NCBI GenBank assembly: GCA_017410245.1 | Contig: JAFQRE010000014.1 | Coordinates: 30,007 to 94,006, forward strand | Reading direction: 5' to 3' | Source: Bacteroidaceae bacterium | GTDB taxonomy: Bacteria > Bacteroidota > Bacteroidia > Bacteroidales > Barnesiellaceae_A | Length of the DNA stretch: 64,000 nucleotides | Shown here: positions 43,170-52,366 of the stretch, piece after piece | How the letters are laid out: the number at the start of each line of letters is the position of its first letter | How positions within the stretch are numbered: position 1 is the first letter of the stretch | Notes under the pieces: model-generated | Told to the model about the DNA's origin: nothing | Seen by the model: only the letters and a program-made list of their open reading frames with translations | Databases searched by the model: none | Position numbers and translations under genes: made by a program

Positions 43170-43209
43170 AATACTGCACGCAAGTATTGGACTTACGCGC
43201 GTGCGTATT
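43170..43209 (-). other. Stem-loop at the 5' end of the gyrA leader
   Basis: Minus strand: AATAC(G)CAC... arms pair as AATAC plus GCACGC with GCGTGC plus GTATT (11 bp, one bulged base), around a 17-nt loop. It starts about 5 nt after the start predicted from the -7 box at 43220-43227. Confidence 0.55.
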
Positions 43210-43219
43210 TATTAGGGTA

Positions 43220-43227
43220 CAAAGATA
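43220..43227 (-). promoter_or_regulatory. -7 promoter box of gyrA
   Basis: Minus-strand TATCTTTG; no TTTG at the standard distance, but a CAA (TTG) lies 13 bp upstream. The rest of the 273-bp gap 43135-43407 holds only the hairpin and the clpC promoter box. Confidence 0.5.
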
Positions 43228-43362
43228 GTCATTTTTTAATCAACTTAGGTAAGCATTTATTGTTTTTTAAAACTATAACTTAAATTTTTCGGCACAATAT
43301 TTGTTTTGCATGTATAAACAAAGGATATAGTTTTTAAATATCTATTTTATGACAAAAACCAC

Positions 43363-43370
43363 TACCTTTG
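43363..43370 (+). promoter_or_regulatory. -7 promoter box of clpC
   Basis: TACCTTTG matches TAnnTTTG. The -33 box is unclear. The leader carries AGGTTAGGAG shortly before the ATG at 43408, a weak ribosome-binding sequence. Confidence 0.5.
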
Positions 43371-43407
43371 CCGACGAAAAGATAAAGGTTAGGAGTAAAT
43401 ATATAAT

Positions 43408-45951
43408 ATGGAAAGAAATTTTTCAAACCACGCCAAGACCGTATTGGCATATAGCAGAGAGGAAGCTGGTAGATTACAAAATACCGACATACTACCCGAA
43501 CACTTGTTGTTGGGCATCATTCGCGATGGCTCCGGACGGGCAATAGATGCTATGCTCAGTCTTGGACTCAACCCGCAGATACTGCGCCGAGCTATCGAAA
43601 ATGAGCTCAGCTCCGACAACGAATATGTAGCAAGTCAAGAGGTCACAATAAGTAAAAGCACCGATAGAGTACTGAAAATGAGTATGCTCGAATCGCGTTT
43701 ACTAAAAAGCAAGGAGACTGACACCGAGCACATCTTGCTTGCCATGCTGCGTGACAAAGTTACTACAGTAGCACGAATATTGAACAATAACAATGTGACA
43801 TACGATGACGTTTTGGCATACTTGAAAGAGGGTTCGGACACAGCATCTACATCTATTCCACGCCCTATTCCACCTCGAATGGGGGCAGGTTTTGAAGATG
43901 ATGACGAGGACGATGATGTGCACACTCCGGGCAATCGTAGCAACGGACAAACTACAACAACTCAAAATAGTGGAAGCGAAACACCTGTGCTCGACAATTT
44001 CGGCTCGGATATGACTCTAGCCGCCGAAGAGGGCCGCCTCGACCCGGTAGTAGGAAGAGAAATGGAGATAGAGCGTCTGGCACAGATATTAAGTCGTCGC
44101 AAAAAGAACAATCCCATACTCATTGGCGAACCCGGTGTGGGAAAATCGGCTATTGTTGAAGGACTTGCGCTGCGCATTGTGCAACGTAAGGTGTCGAGAG
44201 TATTATTTGGCAAACGTGTCATATCGCTCGATGTTGCCTCAATTGTAGCAGGCACAAAATATAGAGGACAGTTTGAGGAACGTATGAAAGCCATTCTCAA
44301 TGAGCTATCTAAAAATCCCAATATCATTCTCTTTATCGATGAGATACATACTATTGTAGGTGCCGGTGGTGCAACAGGAACACTCGATGCAGCTAATATG
44401 CTCAAACCCGCATTGGCTCGTGGCGAACTACAATGTATAGGTGCTACTACACTCGACGAATATCGCAAGAATATAGAGAAAGATGGTGCTTTGGAACGCC
44501 GTTTCCAAAAGATTATGGTTGAGCCAACAAGCCCGGAAGAGACCCTGCAGATATTGAAAAATATCAAAGACCGCTACGAAGACCATCACAATGTCAGATA
44601 TACCGATGAGGCTTTGGAAGCATGTGTCAAATTGACAGGTAGATATATCAGCGACCGCAACTTCCCCGACAAGGCGATTGATGCGCTCGATGAGGCAGGC
44701 TCGCGCGTACACATCAGTAATATTATTGTTCCCAAAGAGATAGAAGCCTTGGAGCAACAAATAGAAGAAGCCGGCGAAGCCAAAATGCGTGCAGTAAGCA
44801 ACCAAAACTATGAGTTGGCCGCAAGCTACCGCGATAAATCGCGCGAACTGCAAGTACAACTTGAAACTGCCAAACAAAAGTGGGAGTCGAAAATATCGCA
44901 ACACCGCGAAATTGTAAACGAAGAGCAAATAGCCGAGGTAGTGGCTATGATGTCGGGCATACCGGTACAAAGAGTTGCCGAAGGCGAGACTCGTCGTCTG
45001 CTCGATATGAACGACAATATAAAGAGTGTAGTAATAGGCCAGGACAATGCGGTAGATACAGTAGTGAAAGCTATACAACGCAACCGTATAGGACTCAAAG
45101 ACCCCAACAAACCTATAGGCACATTCTTGTTCTTAGGCCCAACCGGTGTGGGCAAAACACATTTGGCAAAGAAACTTGCCGAACAACTTTTCGACAGCAA
45201 AGATGCACTCATACGCATAGATATGAGCGAGTATATGGAGAAATTCTCTGTATCGCGATTGGTAGGTGCACCTCCCGGATATGTAGGATATGAGGAAGGT
45301 GGCCAGCTGACCGAGCGTGTACGCCGTAAGCCCTACTCGGTAGTACTGCTCGATGAGATTGAGAAGGCTCACCCCGACACTTTCAACCTGTTGTTGCAGG
45401 TGATGGACGAAGGCCGACTTACCGACAGTTTGGGCCGGCAGGTCGATTTTAAAAATACTGTCATCATACTCACATCTAACATAGGAACACGACAATTGAA
45501 AGATTTTGGTCATGGTGTGGGATATGCTACTAAGAGCGTCGATGACAAGGTGAAGTCGAGAGAAGTTATACACAAAGCTCTCAATAAGGCATTCTCGCCC
45601 GAGTTTCTCAATCGCGTCGATGACATTGTCATGTTCGACCAACTCGACAAAGAGTCTATCTTTAAGATTATAGAAATTGAGTTAAGCGCATTCTATAGAC
45701 GAGTAGAACAACTGGGATATAAACTTATCGTAAGCAACGAAGCAAAAGAGTTTCTTGCCGAAAAAGGTTACGATGTACAATATGGTGCACGCCCCTTGAA
45801 ACGTGCCATACAGAAGTATCTCGAAGACGAACTCGCAGAAATGATAATTAGAGCAACAATCAGTTCGGGCGATACTATTATCATCGAATATGACTCAAAT
45901 GAAGATAAACTGATAAGCAAAATCACTAACAACAAAGCGAGCGAAGAGTAA
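43408..45951 (+). CDS. clpC: Clp ATPase ClpC
   Basis: 847 aa. Two Clp_N repeats (about 3-145), a linker of acidic residues, D1 with Walker A GEPGVGKS and Walker B LFIDEIH, a middle domain with a UVR-type helix pair ([22 protein letters not shown], about 445-490), D2 with Walker A GPTGVGKT and Walker [12 protein letters not shown], then a ClpB_D2-small domain. It unfolds proteins for ClpP and may disaggregate. The P-loop GYV element that docks ClpP is expected after D2. Single gene with its own terminator (45976-46008). Confidence 0.97.
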   Translation: MERNFSNHAKTVLAYSREEAGRLQNTDILPEHLLLGIIRDGSGRAIDAMLSLGLNPQILRRAIENELSSDNEYVASQEVTISKSTDRVLKMSMLESRLLKSKETDTEHILLAMLRDKVTTVARILNNNNVTYDDVLAYLKEGSDTASTSIPRPIPPRMGAGFEDDDEDDDVHTPGNRSNGQTTTTQNSGSETPVLDNFGSDMTLAAEEGRLDPVVGREMEIERLAQILSRRKKNNPILIGEPGVGKSAIVEGLALRIVQRKVSRVLFGKRVISLDVASIVAGTKYRGQFEERMKAILNELSKNPNIILFIDEIHTIVGAGGATGTLDAANMLKPALARGELQCIGATTLDEYRKNIEKDGALERRFQKIMVEPTSPEETLQILKNIKDRYEDHHNVRYTDEALEACVKLTGRYISDRNFPDKAIDALDEAGSRVHISNIIVPKEIEALEQQIEEAGEAKMRAVSNQNYELAASYRDKSRELQVQLETAKQKWESKISQHREIVNEEQIAEVVAMMSGIPVQRVAEGETRRLLDMNDNIKSVVIGQDNAVDTVVKAIQRNRIGLKDPNKPIGTFLFLGPTGVGKTHLAKKLAEQLFDSKDALIRIDMSEYMEKFSVSRLVGAPPGYVGYEEGGQLTERVRRKPYSVVLLDEIEKAHPDTFNLLLQVMDEGRLTDSLGRQVDFKNTVIILTSNIGTRQLKDFGHGVGYATKSVDDKVKSREVIHKALNKAFSPEFLNRVDDIVMFDQLDKESIFKIIEIELSAFYRRVEQLGYKLIVSNEAKEFLAEKGYDVQYGARPLKRAIQKYLEDELAEMIIRATISSGDTIIIEYDSNEDKLISKITNNKASEE

Positions 45952-45975
45952 CCTTTTTGTTTGATACAAGCCAAA

Positions 45976-46008
45976 ATGTCAGCCTCGGCGAGGTTGGCAT
46001 TTTTTTTG
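45976..46008 (+). terminator. Terminator of clpC
   Basis: TGTCAGCCTCG pairs with CGAGGTTGGCA (two G-U pairs), followed by a run of eight T. It lies 25 bp after the clpC stop. Confidence 0.82.
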
Positions 46009-46052
46009 CAATATATACCACAGAAGACAATAACTCATAAAATATATATTAT

Positions 46053-48104
46053 ATGCAAACAGGTAAAATTGGGGTAACGACCGACAACATCTTCCCCGTC
46101 ATCAAAAAATTCTTATACAGCGACCACGAAATATTTTTGCGTGAAGTAGTATCGAATGCCGTAGATGCAACTCAGAAACTGAAAACACTTGCATCGGTAG
46201 GCGAATTTAAAGGCGAACTCGGTGCACTTGATGTGCGCATTACTATTGATAAGGAGGCTGGCACGCTTACTATCAGCGACCGCGGAGTGGGTATGACTGC
46301 CGACGAAATAGAACGCTATATCAATCAGATAGCATTCTCGGGAGCAGAAGAATTTGTTGAAAAATACAAGAACGATGCCAACGCCATTATTGGTCACTTC
46401 GGCCTCGGATTCTACTCTACCTTCATGGTATCGAAAAAGGTCGAGATACGTACATTGTCATATAAGGAGAACTCTCAAGCAGTACAATGGAGTTGCGATG
46501 GCTCACCCTCGTATGAAATGACTGAGATTGAGAAGAGCGATCGCGGTACCGACATTGTTCTTTATATCGATGACGAAAACAAGGAGTTTCTTGAAACTCA
46601 ACGCATCAATACATTGCTACGCAAATATTGCCGTTTCTTGCCCATACCCATCATCTTTGGTAAGGAGCAAGAGTGGAAAGATGGCAAATATGTTGATACA
46701 GAGGAGGACAAAATCATAAACGACCTTACTCCGGCATGGACTCGCAAGCCTACCGACCTCACCGATGAAGATTACCGTAACTTCTACCATGAGATATGTC
46801 CGGGATCTGACGAGCCTCTCTTCTGGATACACCTCAATGTAGATTATCCATTCAATCTCACCGGAATCTTGTATTTCCCCAAGATCAAGAGCAACCTCGA
46901 TATCAACCGTTATAAGATACAACTCTACTGCAATCAGGTATATGTTACCGACTCGGTAGAGGGTGTTGTGCCCGATTTCTTGATGTTGTTGCAGGGCGTC
47001 ATCGACTCACCCGACATTCCGCTCAACGTATCGCGTTCATACCTGCAGAGCGATGCAAATGTCAAGAAAATATCGACATACATCACCAAGAAAGTGGCCG
47101 ACCGCTTGCAAGAGATTTTCAACAACGACCGCAAGCAGTTTGAAGAGAAATGGGACGATATTAAACTCTTTATCGAGTACGGAATGCTCAGCGACGAGAA
47201 GTTTTACGATCGTGCAACCAAGTTTGCACTCCTACGCAATACCGAGGACAAGTACTTCACTTTTGATGAGTATAAGAATATCATTGCCGGCGAGCAAACA
47301 GATAAAGACGGCAATCTCATATACCTCTATGCAACCGACAAGACATCGCAATACAGCTATATCGAGGCAGCAACAGCTCGCGGATATGACGTATTGTTGA
47401 TGAATGGCCAACTCGATGCTCACTACATCGCTATGCTGGAGCAAAAATTCGAGAAATCACGCTTTGTCCGCGTTGATAGTGACGTGATTGATAACCTTAT
47501 CCGCAAAGAGAATAACAAGGAAGTTTCTATCTCCTCGCAAGAGCGAGAGGCACTTACCACCATATTCAAGTCGCAGATACCGGCTATCGATAAGAGCGAA
47601 TTCATGATAATGTTTGAGGCACTTGGTGAGAATGCAACCCCTGTCATGATAACTCAAAGCGAGTATATGCGACGCATGAAGGATATGGCCGCTATGCAAC
47701 CCGGTATGAGTTTTTATGGCGAAATGCCCGATATGTTCAACCTCATTATCAATACAGAGCACCCATTATGCAAGAAAGTTCTCACCGACACAACTACCTC
47801 TTGCAACGAGCGCATAGCTCCTATTACCCAAGAACTCTATGAAGTGAATAGTGAGATTGCACGCCTCAACGAAGAACGTCGCGATAAGAAAGAAGATGAA
47901 ATACCGGTTGCCGACAAAGAGGCTTTGCGTGCAGCCGAAGAGAAAGCATCACAATTGCGTAACCAACAAGAGAGTATCTATAACGAGTATGCCGCAAGCA
48001 ATGATTTAGTAAAACAACTCATCGACTTGGCATTGCTCTCAAACAATATGCTACGAGGCGAAGCCTTGAGCAAATTTGTAAAACGCTCATTCGACATGTT
48101 ATAA
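46053..48104 (+). CDS. htpG: Molecular chaperone HtpG (Hsp90)
   Basis: 683 aa. The GHKL ATP-binding domain has REVVSNAVDATQKL (Mg-binding Asn and base-contact Asp), ISDRGVGMTADEIE and IGHFGLGFYSTFMV. The middle domain has NVSRSYLQSDANVKKI with the catalytic Arg. The C-terminal dimerisation domain is rich in charged helices (about 570-683). It acts in folding and stabilising client proteins in the cytosol. It ends at the clear terminator 48126-48160. Confidence 0.97.
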   Translation: MQTGKIGVTTDNIFPVIKKFLYSDHEIFLREVVSNAVDATQKLKTLASVGEFKGELGALDVRITIDKEAGTLTISDRGVGMTADEIERYINQIAFSGAEEFVEKYKNDANAIIGHFGLGFYSTFMVSKKVEIRTLSYKENSQAVQWSCDGSPSYEMTEIEKSDRGTDIVLYIDDENKEFLETQRINTLLRKYCRFLPIPIIFGKEQEWKDGKYVDTEEDKIINDLTPAWTRKPTDLTDEDYRNFYHEICPGSDEPLFWIHLNVDYPFNLTGILYFPKIKSNLDINRYKIQLYCNQVYVTDSVEGVVPDFLMLLQGVIDSPDIPLNVSRSYLQSDANVKKISTYITKKVADRLQEIFNNDRKQFEEKWDDIKLFIEYGMLSDEKFYDRATKFALLRNTEDKYFTFDEYKNIIAGEQTDKDGNLIYLYATDKTSQYSYIEAATARGYDVLLMNGQLDAHYIAMLEQKFEKSRFVRVDSDVIDNLIRKENNKEVSISSQEREALTTIFKSQIPAIDKSEFMIMFEALGENATPVMITQSEYMRRMKDMAAMQPGMSFYGEMPDMFNLIINTEHPLCKKVLTDTTTSCNERIAPITQELYEVNSEIARLNEERRDKKEDEIPVADKEALRAAEEKASQLRNQQESIYNEYAASNDLVKQLIDLALLSNNMLRGEALSKFVKRSFDML

Positions 48105-48125
48105 TAAACAATTTCACTCATAGAG

Positions 48126-48160
48126 CAAGGGGCAGTGCGATAAGCACTGCCCCTTGTTGT
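48126..48160. terminator. Bidirectional terminator between htpG and the acyltransferase operon
   Basis: CAAGGGGCAGTGC and GCACTGCCCCTTG form a perfect 13-bp stem with a 5-nt loop. Confidence 0.88.
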
Positions 48161-48177
48161 ATAATATATAACATTAG

Positions 48178-48990
48178 TCAATCTTTTTTCAGCTCATAAG
48201 TTTTAGCCTTAAAGAAACGCCCCAACTCCTCCAAATCCTCAATATGGGCATACTCTTCTGGCATAATAGGTTTACCGATAGCAACTCTGATAGTTGTACC
48301 CTCTTTTTTCATCACCTCGGTTGGGAGTCGCGCCGAGCTCAACAGATATGTAATGCTTCGCAAGAAATAAAACATCAACGAGTTGCGACCATAGAAATAT
48401 ACGGGCACGACCGGCTTCTTGAATTGCTTTACAAGCCGTATGATACTGGGCTGCCAATCACGATCTTCGGTTGTCAGGTCACGCTTCAGTTTCGACACTG
48501 CTCCGGCAGGAAAAAATCCAATGGGCTTGCCATCTCTGACGTGTTGCATAGCCTCTCTAATACCATTCATCGACACTTTACGTGCAGCCTCACTATTGGA
48601 GTGTGGCTGAACAGATATGAAATTGGTACGCATGGCATGAATATACGACAAGAACTGATTGACCATCACTTTATAATCTTGTCGGTAACGAGCAAATACC
48701 GAAATGACAGCAATACCATCAATTGCACCATAAGGGTGATTGGAAAGCGTTACGAATGCACCCTCCGGCAGATTTTTCAATATATCTTCGCCATCTATTT
48801 CAAGCTTTATATTCAAGTCATTTAATATACCATCGGTAAAGTCGGCACCTTGTTTATGGCAATTGTCACTATGCAACTTATTTACACGCGCTACATTGAG
48901 CCACTTGAGCAGTGCATTGATGAAGGCATCGCTCTTGAGCCAAGGCACCATGCGTTTTACATCATCGGCATCTAATACAGTTTTTTTCAT
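48178..48990 (-). CDS. Lysophospholipid acyltransferase family protein
   Basis: 270 aa. PlsC-type acyltransferase: the H-x4-D motif is SNHPYGAIDG (about 102-111) and the glycerol-phosphate-binding segment is IGFFPAGAVSK (about 177-187), followed by IRLVKQFKKPVVPVYFYGRNS. The group also includes ornithine-lipid acyltransferases (OlsA-like). It transfers an acyl chain to a lyso-lipid at the inner membrane. No strong membrane helix. Last gene of the rsmA-mgtE operon, 12 bp after mgtE. Confidence 0.88.
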   Translation of the reverse strand: MKKTVLDADDVKRMVPWLKSDAFINALLKWLNVARVNKLHSDNCHKQGADFTDGILNDLNIKLEIDGEDILKNLPEGAFVTLSNHPYGAIDGIAVISVFARYRQDYKVMVNQFLSYIHAMRTNFISVQPHSNSEAARKVSMNGIREAMQHVRDGKPIGFFPAGAVSKLKRDLTTEDRDWQPSIIRLVKQFKKPVVPVYFYGRNSLMFYFLRSITYLLSSARLPTEVMKKEGTTIRVAIGKPIMPEEYAHIEDLEELGRFFKAKTYELKKD

Positions 48991-49002
48991 TTAAGCAGCA
49001 AT

Positions 49003-50349
49003 TTATAGCAATATCTCACACACGCCCATATATATGAGCACGCCAATAATATCGCTTGTAATGGTTATAAATGGACCGGTAGCAAGGGCGGGGTCAATTT
49101 TAAATTTTTCCAATGTAAGAGGTACTATAGTACCAAAGATAGAAGCAAACAATACAACCGCAAGCAGAGATATTGATACCGCCGCAGTTATAACATTATT
49201 ATCGAGGAAGAAGAAGTTGTATAACAATACCAACAGTGAGATAATAGTAGCATTGACAAGAGCAACACCACACTCTTTAAAGACTTGTTGCCAAGCATTC
49301 TTTATATCGAGTGTACCATTGGCCAGGCCCTGTACGACAATAGCCGAAGATTGGATACCCACATTACCTCCGGTACCACCTATAAGTGGAATAAAAAGCG
49401 CCAACTCGGGGTGACGACCCAAACTACTCTCAAAACCGCCCAAAATAGTAGCACTTGCTATACCACCTGCTATACCTATCAACAGCCAAGGCAGACGAGC
49501 TTTGGTTTGGTCGAAAACGGTATCGGTACTCTCAATATCTTGCGAGATACCCGAAGCCAATTGGTAATCGCGTTCCGATTGCTCACGCACCTCGTCCATA
49601 ACGTCATCGACAGTGATGCGACCAACCAATCGGCCTATACTATCGACAACTGGTACAGCAACGATATCGTATTTTTCTATTATCTGAGCCACCTCCTCAA
49701 TAGAAGTATCGGTCTTGACAGCAACAGGGTCCTGCTCCATCACTTGCTTGATACGCGATACACTGGGGTTGGTAATCATCTTCTTCAAGGGGAATATACC
49801 CTTGAGACGCTCATCATCATCAACTACATAGACATAGTAAATCTCCGACATTGTTTCGGCTTGCAAGCGCATCTCTTTTACGCACTCGGCCATACTCCAA
49901 TTCTCGTTTACAATAACCATCTCAGTACCCATGATACCACCGGCGGTATCTTCATCATACTTCAACAGATCCACTATATCGCCAGCCTGCTCAACGTCAT
50001 CGATGTGCGATAGAATTTCCTCTTGCACATCTTCGTCAAGGTCACGCATTACATCAACAGCATCGTCGGTCTCCATATGGTCGATGAATTGCTTGGCAAT
50101 CACATCTACCGGCAGATGCTCAAGCATCTTGCGCCGCTCCTCTTCGTCGAGTTCAAGCAACACATCGGCCGCCTTATCGGCATCGAGCAATAAATATACA
50201 AACTCGGCCTCATCGAGGTCTAGCTCTTCATATAAAGCTGCAATATCGGCAGGGTGCAGGTCGTTAAGCAATTCTATTGCTTTCTCCTTATCCTTGCTAT
50301 CTATTATCGAGCGAAATTCATTGTAAAATTCTTGTGAGAATTGCTCCAT
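49003..50349 (-). CDS. mgtE: Magnesium transporter MgtE
   Basis: 448 aa. The N domain (about 1-125) has helical superhelix units such as LNDLHPADIAALYEELDLDE and the acidic EEEILSHI regions. A CBS pair follows (about 130-255: TEMVIVNENWSMAECV, YDIVAVPVVDSIGRLVG). Five membrane helices lie at about 285-448, with the conserved pore region PLIGGTGGNVGIQSSAIVVQGL. The cytosolic domains sense Mg2+ and close the channel. It lies between rsmA (49 bp upstream) and the acyltransferase. Confidence 0.97.
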   Translation of the reverse strand: MEQFSQEFYNEFRSIIDSKDKEKAIELLNDLHPADIAALYEELDLDEAEFVYLLLDADKAADVLLELDEEERRKMLEHLPVDVIAKQFIDHMETDDAVDVMRDLDEDVQEEILSHIDDVEQAGDIVDLLKYDEDTAGGIMGTEMVIVNENWSMAECVKEMRLQAETMSEIYYVYVVDDDERLKGIFPLKKMITNPSVSRIKQVMEQDPVAVKTDTSIEEVAQIIEKYDIVAVPVVDSIGRLVGRITVDDVMDEVREQSERDYQLASGISQDIESTDTVFDQTKARLPWLLIGIAGGIASATILGGFESSLGRHPELALFIPLIGGTGGNVGIQSSAIVVQGLANGTLDIKNAWQQVFKECGVALVNATIISLLVLLYNFFFLDNNVITAAVSISLLAVVLFASIFGTIVPLTLEKFKIDPALATGPFITITSDIIGVLIYMGVCEILL

Positions 50350-50398
50350 ATCTCTTATTATTTACTGCTCTATAAGAGCTATTTATATTGTAACAATG

Positions 50399-51199
50399 CT
50401 ACTTGTTTATGATAGCATCTATCTTCTTTGTCAGCTCAATAAACTCGGCAACCGACAACTGCTCGGGACGACGGTTGTATACGCCATCGGTCAATTGAGA
50501 TATAGCATCTCCTACCAATGGGCGCAACGAGTTACGCAAAGTTTTACGACGCTGATTAAATGCTGTTTTCACCACACGTTTAAATAGCACTTCGTCGCAC
50601 CCAAGCGATGTCACATTATTACGAGTCATGCGTATTACAGCCGATTTCACTTTTGGTGGCGGGTCGAAAACATGTTCCGACACTGTAAACAGATACTCTA
50701 CATCGTACCAAGCCTGTAACAATACACTCAGTATACCATAGGCTTTACTACCGGGAGGCGAAGCAAGACGCTCGGCAACCTCCTTCTGTATCATACCACT
50801 GCAACAAGGTATGTGGTCCTTGAAATCGAGTACTTTGAAAAAGATTTGACTCGAAATATTGTATGGATAGTTACCTATCACGCAGAACTTATCGGGAAAT
50901 AGTTTCGACAAGTCACACTTCAGGAAGTCCTCGCCCAGAATACGGCCCTTCAACTCAGGAAAGTGTATAGATAGATATGCGACCGACTCAACATCAAGTT
51001 CCACCACCGTCAAGTCATGACCGGCATCAAGCAAAGGTCTTGTGAGCATACCCATACCGGGGCCTATCTCCAAGACGGGCATCGACTTGTAGTCGTCGAG
51101 TGTGGCCGCAATGCGACAAGCAATATCAGCATCTTTGAGAAAATGCTGACCAAGAGCTTTCTTGGGCTTCACGGTACGCGATATTCTTTGTGACGACAT
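50399..51199 (-). CDS. rsmA: 16S rRNA (adenine1518-N6/adenine1519-N6)-dimethyltransferase
   Basis: 266 aa, KsgA. SAM motif VLEIGPGMGMLTRPLLDAG, acidic post-I VVELDVESV, and the catalytic motif IV as GNYPYNISSQIFFKVL (standard NLPYNIS). It has the C-terminal helical domain (about 205-266) with FNQRRKTLRNSL. It dimethylates two adenines in helix 45 late in 30S assembly. First gene of the rsmA-mgtE-acyltransferase operon. Confidence 0.97.
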   Translation of the reverse strand: MSSQRISRTVKPKKALGQHFLKDADIACRIAATLDDYKSMPVLEIGPGMGMLTRPLLDAGHDLTVVELDVESVAYLSIHFPELKGRILGEDFLKCDLSKLFPDKFCVIGNYPYNISSQIFFKVLDFKDHIPCCSGMIQKEVAERLASPPGSKAYGILSVLLQAWYDVEYLFTVSEHVFDPPPKVKSAVIRMTRNNVTSLGCDEVLFKRVVKTAFNQRRKTLRNSLRPLVGDAISQLTDGVYNRRPEQLSVAEFIELTKKIDAIINK

Positions 51200-51257
51200 T
51201 TTCTAATTTATATTTTGTTGCTTAAAAACTATATTTATAAATAATAACGCCAATAAA

Positions 51258-51288
51258 GTGTACTATTTCAAGAAAAGAATTATCTTTG
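51258..51288 (+). promoter_or_regulatory. Promoter of the YbhN-like gene
   Basis: GTG (51258-51260), 20-bp spacer, TATCTTTG (51281-51288). It overlaps the beginning of the open frame, so translation must start downstream of about 51294. Confidence 0.5.
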
Positions 51289-51329
51289 CATTGTGCAAAT
51301 TTACAACTAATATTTGGATTTTACCAATT

Positions 51330-52331
51330 TTGAAGAAAATACTATCACATATTAGCAAGTATATTCTGCCCCTTTTATTGGGTTTAGGTATATTTTGGTT
51401 GCTATACAGACAATTTGACTTTGCAGAAATCATATCCATTCTACAGCAGGATATGAACTATTTCTGGATAGTTGTCTCTATGTTGGTAGGTGTTGTCAGC
51501 CACATTTCACGAGCCTTGCGTTGGCAATTGCAATTGCGCACCCTCGACATCAATCCATCATTTGGCACACTATGCAATGCCATATTTGGCACATACGCCT
51601 TCAACCTTGTCCTGCCCCGTTTTGGCGAATTGTGGCGATGTACCTATTTGGCCAACCACGAGAAGGCATCTTTCTCGAGAGTATTTGGATCGATGCTGAG
51701 CGACCGCGTTGCCGATGGTATAACAGCCATTACAATAGTATGCGTTGTATTTCTATCGCAAATGAATGTAGTTGGTAGTTTCCTTGCCGAAAATCCCGCC
51801 ACACAACAACGCCTGCAGACGGTATTATCGTCACCATGGCTATATATCTTCATATTGGCCGTAGTAGGTGCTATAGTATTCATTTTCCTGCATAAGGGCA
51901 ACAACAGTTTGCTCAAAAAAATACAAGAGACAATACGCAATATGGCCGTAGGATTTAATTCGGTATTATCCATGAAGAGTGGCAAATGGCTATTTCTATT
52001 ATATACCATCATGATATGGGGTTGCTACTTTTTGCAATTATATATTTGTATATTTGCATTTGAATGGATGTCGCATACCACTATCATGCAAGCCATGGTC
52101 CTATTTGTATTGGGTAGTATAGGCATGGCAGTACCGGTGCAAGGTGGCATAGGGCCATGGCATGCAGCAGTCATCTTTGGCATGATGTTCTACGGATTTA
52201 CACACGAACAAGCCGGAGCTTTCGCATTGGTTGCTCATGGTTCGCAGATGATAGTAACTATCATACTGGGTATCTACACCACAATAGCCATATTGTGCGA
52301 AAAACGTGAAAAGAAAGACCTTATTAACTAA
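51330..52331 (+). CDS. YbhN/AglD-type lysylphosphatidylglycerol synthase-like membrane protein
   Basis: 333 aa from TTG 51330 (MKKILSHISKYILPLLLGLG). The open frame begins at GTG 51258, but that stretch holds the promoter. Six to eight membrane helices and the family pattern: RALRWQLQLR, FNLVLPRFGELWRCTYLANHEKASFSRVFGSMLSDRVAD, and GSIGMAVPVQGGIGPWHAAVIFGMM near the C-terminus. Proteins of this flippase-related family (MprF N-terminal region, YbhN) are linked to lipid transfer or export. No MprF synthase domain is attached. It is 35 bp before pepD. Confidence 0.85.
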   Translation: MKKILSHISKYILPLLLGLGIFWLLYRQFDFAEIISILQQDMNYFWIVVSMLVGVVSHISRALRWQLQLRTLDINPSFGTLCNAIFGTYAFNLVLPRFGELWRCTYLANHEKASFSRVFGSMLSDRVADGITAITIVCVVFLSQMNVVGSFLAENPATQQRLQTVLSSPWLYIFILAVVGAIVFIFLHKGNNSLLKKIQETIRNMAVGFNSVLSMKSGKWLFLLYTIMIWGCYFLQLYICIFAFEWMSHTTIMQAMVLFVLGSIGMAVPVQGGIGPWHAAVIFGMMFYGFTHEQAGAFALVAHGSQMIVTIILGIYTTIAILCEKREKKDLIN

Positions 52332-52352
52332 ATACAAGTAACTAACAAAAAA

Positions 52353-52358
52353 AGGAGA
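52353..52358 (+). promoter_or_regulatory. Shine-Dalgarno-like sequence of pepD
   Basis: AGGAGA lies 8 nt before ATG 52367, which decides this start over the in-frame TTG at 52361. A purine-rich site this good is uncommon in this window. Confidence 0.6.
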
Positions 52359-52366
52359 TTTTGATT

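Noticed and set aside
43349..43546. 65-codon frame overlapping the clpC start
   Set aside because: Begins at an ATG upstream of the clpC promoter box and runs out of frame through clpC; no supporting motif.
49285..50013. 242-codon open frame antisense to mgtE
   Set aside because: Shadow frame inside a well-supported gene.
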